In this document: piece after piece, positions 12,955-14,298 of the stretch
How the letters are laid out: each line of letters begins with the position of its first letter
How positions within the stretch are numbered: the stretch's first letter is position 1
Assembly: GCA_964432995.1 (NCBI GenBank)
Contig: CAYSPU010000150.1
Span: 1-14,298, forward strand
DNA from: CAYSPU01 sp964432995
Lineage (GTDB): Bacteria; Verrucomicrobiota; Verrucomicrobiia; Limisphaerales; JAHDYP01
Direction of reading: 5' to 3'
DNA: 14,298 nucleotides
Made by a program: the position numbers and the translations under genes
The notes under the pieces: generated by a model
What the model saw: only the letters and a program-made list of their open reading frames with translations
Told to the model about the DNA's origin: nothing
Database searches by the model: none

Positions 12955-14193
12955 TTATCCGGCGATCCACAGCAGCACCACCATTCCCGCCACCGTCGTC
13001 AGCAGCGTGATCGGGATCCCGAACTTCGCGTAGTCCCAGAAACCGACCTCGACGTGTCCGCGGGCGGACTCGACGACGATGATGTTGGCGACGGAGCCGA
13101 GGATGGTGAGGTTGCCGGCGAACGTGGTGGCCAGGGCGAGGACCTTCCAGGAGAGCTCGGGCTGGGCGAAGTTCGGCAGCCACTTCACAGCGACCAGAAC
13201 GAAGGGGACATTGGAGAAGATGTTGGAGCCGATCGCCGAGAACCAAGCGAGGTTCCAGGCTTGGGAATGGGGGTGGGTGCCAAAGACGCCTCGGAGATGG
13301 GCGTAGATCTGATCGGGCAAACCGGTCTGATTGAGGGCATCCACGACGACAAACAGCGCGGCGAAGAAAACCAGGAGGTGCCAATCCACCAACCGCAGCA
13401 CCTCGTGGGTGTCGCGCCGCGCGATGACCATGACCATGGCCCCGCCCGCCAGCGCCGTCCACGCCAGGTTCAAACCGGCCAGAAAGCCCGCGAAGACCAA
13501 TGCCAATACCGCCAGCGTGAACCGGATCAACCGCAGGTCCAGCGGACGGTCGTCAGGGGGCGGACGCTGGATGACCACCCCCGCCAAGGCTTTGCGAAAG
13601 CCGATCCCCAGAATCACGTACTGAATGGTGAGCCCGACCAGGGCCACGGGAAGCATCGACCCCGAGAACCGCCCGAAGGGGATGTGGGACAAATGCCCGA
13701 TGATCATGTTCTGGGGATTGCCCACCAGGGTGGCGACGCTGCCGAGGTTGGCGCTCATGGCCAGCGCCAGCAGGTAGGGAACAAGCGGGAGCCCGCCGCG
13801 CACCACCACTGCAACGACGAGGGGCGTGACCATGAGACACACCGTGTCGTTCACGAGCGCCGCGGACAGGAGGCCGGCACCGAAGACCACCCCGGCCAGC
13901 AGGGCCTGCGGGGTCTTGGCCCGCTTCAGGACTGCGTCCGCCGCCCAGGCAAAGAAGCCCGCCAAGTGCAGGTAGGCGGCGATCAACATCATGCCCAGAA
14001 GCAGCACCAGCGTGTCGTAGTCGACCGCGCGGTAGGCCTGCTCCGGGGTGATTACGCCGACGGCGACCATCAACACGGCGGCGGCGGGTCGGTTCAACGG
14101 CAGGATCTTCAACCGGCGACCGCTGATGAGCAGGTAGGTGAACGCGAAGATCGCGATCGCCAGCCACTCGCGTTGCTCGGGCGATTCAATCAT
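12955..14193 (-). CDS. ArsB/NhaD/SLC13-type inner-membrane ion transporter
   Basis: A 412-aa polytopic membrane protein of the ion transporter (IT) superfamily, with about ten hydrophobic segments. The two inverted-repeat halves each show a re-entrant-type motif: NDTVCLMVTPLVVAVV (115-130) with LVGNPQNMIIG (156-166) in the first, and SNIFSNVPFVLVAV (323-336) with AGNLTILGSVANIIV (359-373) in the second. These resemble arsenite permease ArsB and the P-protein/SLC13 permeases. The transported ion cannot be told from sequence; no arsR, arsC or arsA gene is near, so arsenite export is not supported by context. A cluster of G residues (AAGGGGG) lies about 9 nt before the ATG. It converges with the small gene pair, leaving 31 nt between stops with no obvious terminator. 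Confidence 0.85.
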   Translation of the reverse strand: MIESPEQREWLAIAIFAFTYLLISGRRLKILPLNRPAAAVLMVAVGVITPEQAYRAVDYDTLVLLLGMMLIAAYLHLAGFFAWAADAVLKRAKTPQALLAGVVFGAGLLSAALVNDTVCLMVTPLVVAVVVRGGLPLVPYLLALAMSANLGSVATLVGNPQNMIIGHLSHIPFGRFSGSMLPVALVGLTIQYVILGIGFRKALAGVVIQRPPPDDRPLDLRLIRFTLAVLALVFAGFLAGLNLAWTALAGGAMVMVIARRDTHEVLRLVDWHLLVFFAALFVVVDALNQTGLPDQIYAHLRGVFGTHPHSQAWNLAWFSAIGSNIFSNVPFVLVAVKWLPNFAQPELSWKVLALATTFAGNLTILGSVANIIVVESARGHVEVGFWDYAKFGIPITLLTTVAGMVVLLWIAG

Positions 14194-14298
14194 GAACAGA
14201 GTCCCCCTTCGGCGGTTCCGCGCGCGCTGGAATCGCGGAGGGCCTGGACAGCCAACCCGTTGATGCGCCTCGAGTCGACGAACCTAAGCGGATCCCCC
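14194..14298. other. Upstream region of the ion transporter (window edge)
   Basis: These 105 nt hold no gene I can support. They should include the promoter of the minus-strand transporter, but no convincing -35/-10 pair stands out. Confidence 0.3.

Noticed and set aside
12955..14193. Calling the transporter ArsB as part of an arsenic-resistance operon
   Set aside because: No arsR, arsC, arsA or acr3 gene is adjacent; sequence supports only the broader IT superfamily.
1..14298. CRISPR arrays, insertion sequences, integrase or phage genes
   Set aside because: No regularly spaced repeats, no transposase or integrase motifs and no terminal inverted repeats were seen on either strand.

Overview
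The window is a high-GC stretch of bacterial chromosome. It begins in the last ~170 nt of a 23S rRNA gene, continues through a 5S rRNA and its terminator, and then carries a dense run of mostly housekeeping genes on both strands. Best guess for the host is a Verrucomicrobiota-like (PVC superphylum) bacterium. This rests on protein style (S16, L19, LysRS, CoaB-only ligase) and on a small gene pair resembling one I associate with that phylum. No marker here proves it, so treat the taxonomy as inference at about 0.6.

Layout. (1) 1-412: end of an rRNA operon on the + strand (23S, spacer with a hairpin, 5S, intrinsic terminator). (2) 562-2831, + strand: a PTS EIIA(Ntr)-type protein and arginyl-tRNA synthetase (TTG start). 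(3) 2895-5290, - strand: the ribosomal/tRNA-modification operon rpsP-khpA-trmD-rplS, with a candidate promoter and leader hairpin upstream and a clear intrinsic terminator after rplS, then a stand-alone phosphopantothenoylcysteine synthetase (coaB). RimM, usually encoded between rpsP and trmD, is not there. (4) 5441-5995, - strand: an ICMT/NnrU-like membrane methyltransferase. (5) 6235-9996, + strand: a full-length SMC chromosome-condensation ATPase whose codon usage changes visibly near 8.2 kb. (6) 10251-12474, + strand: lysS-crcB-DUF190, in which the fluoride-channel gene starts on the base after the lysS stop. (7) 12565-12923, + strand: two tiny ORFs overlapping by ATGA. The second looks like the two ends of an MNT-type nucleotidyltransferase-like protein joined in frame with the core missing. 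(8) 12955-14193, - strand: an ArsB/NhaD/SLC13-type ion transporter.

How the genes work together. Most serve translation and its quality (rRNA, S16, L19, TrmD, KhpA, ArgRS, LysRS). SMC organises the chromosome, CoaB makes the CoA precursor, CrcB with the PII-like DUF190 protein handles fluoride, and the last gene is an ion exchanger or anion transporter. No CRISPR array, insertion sequence, phage gene or tRNA gene was seen. The least ordinary parts are the deleted nucleotidyltransferase pair, the compositional break inside smc, the absent rimM, and the Asp-to-Glu change at the proposed catalytic base of TrmD. I found no clear multi-gene novel system; the 12.5-12.9 kb pair is the closest candidate.
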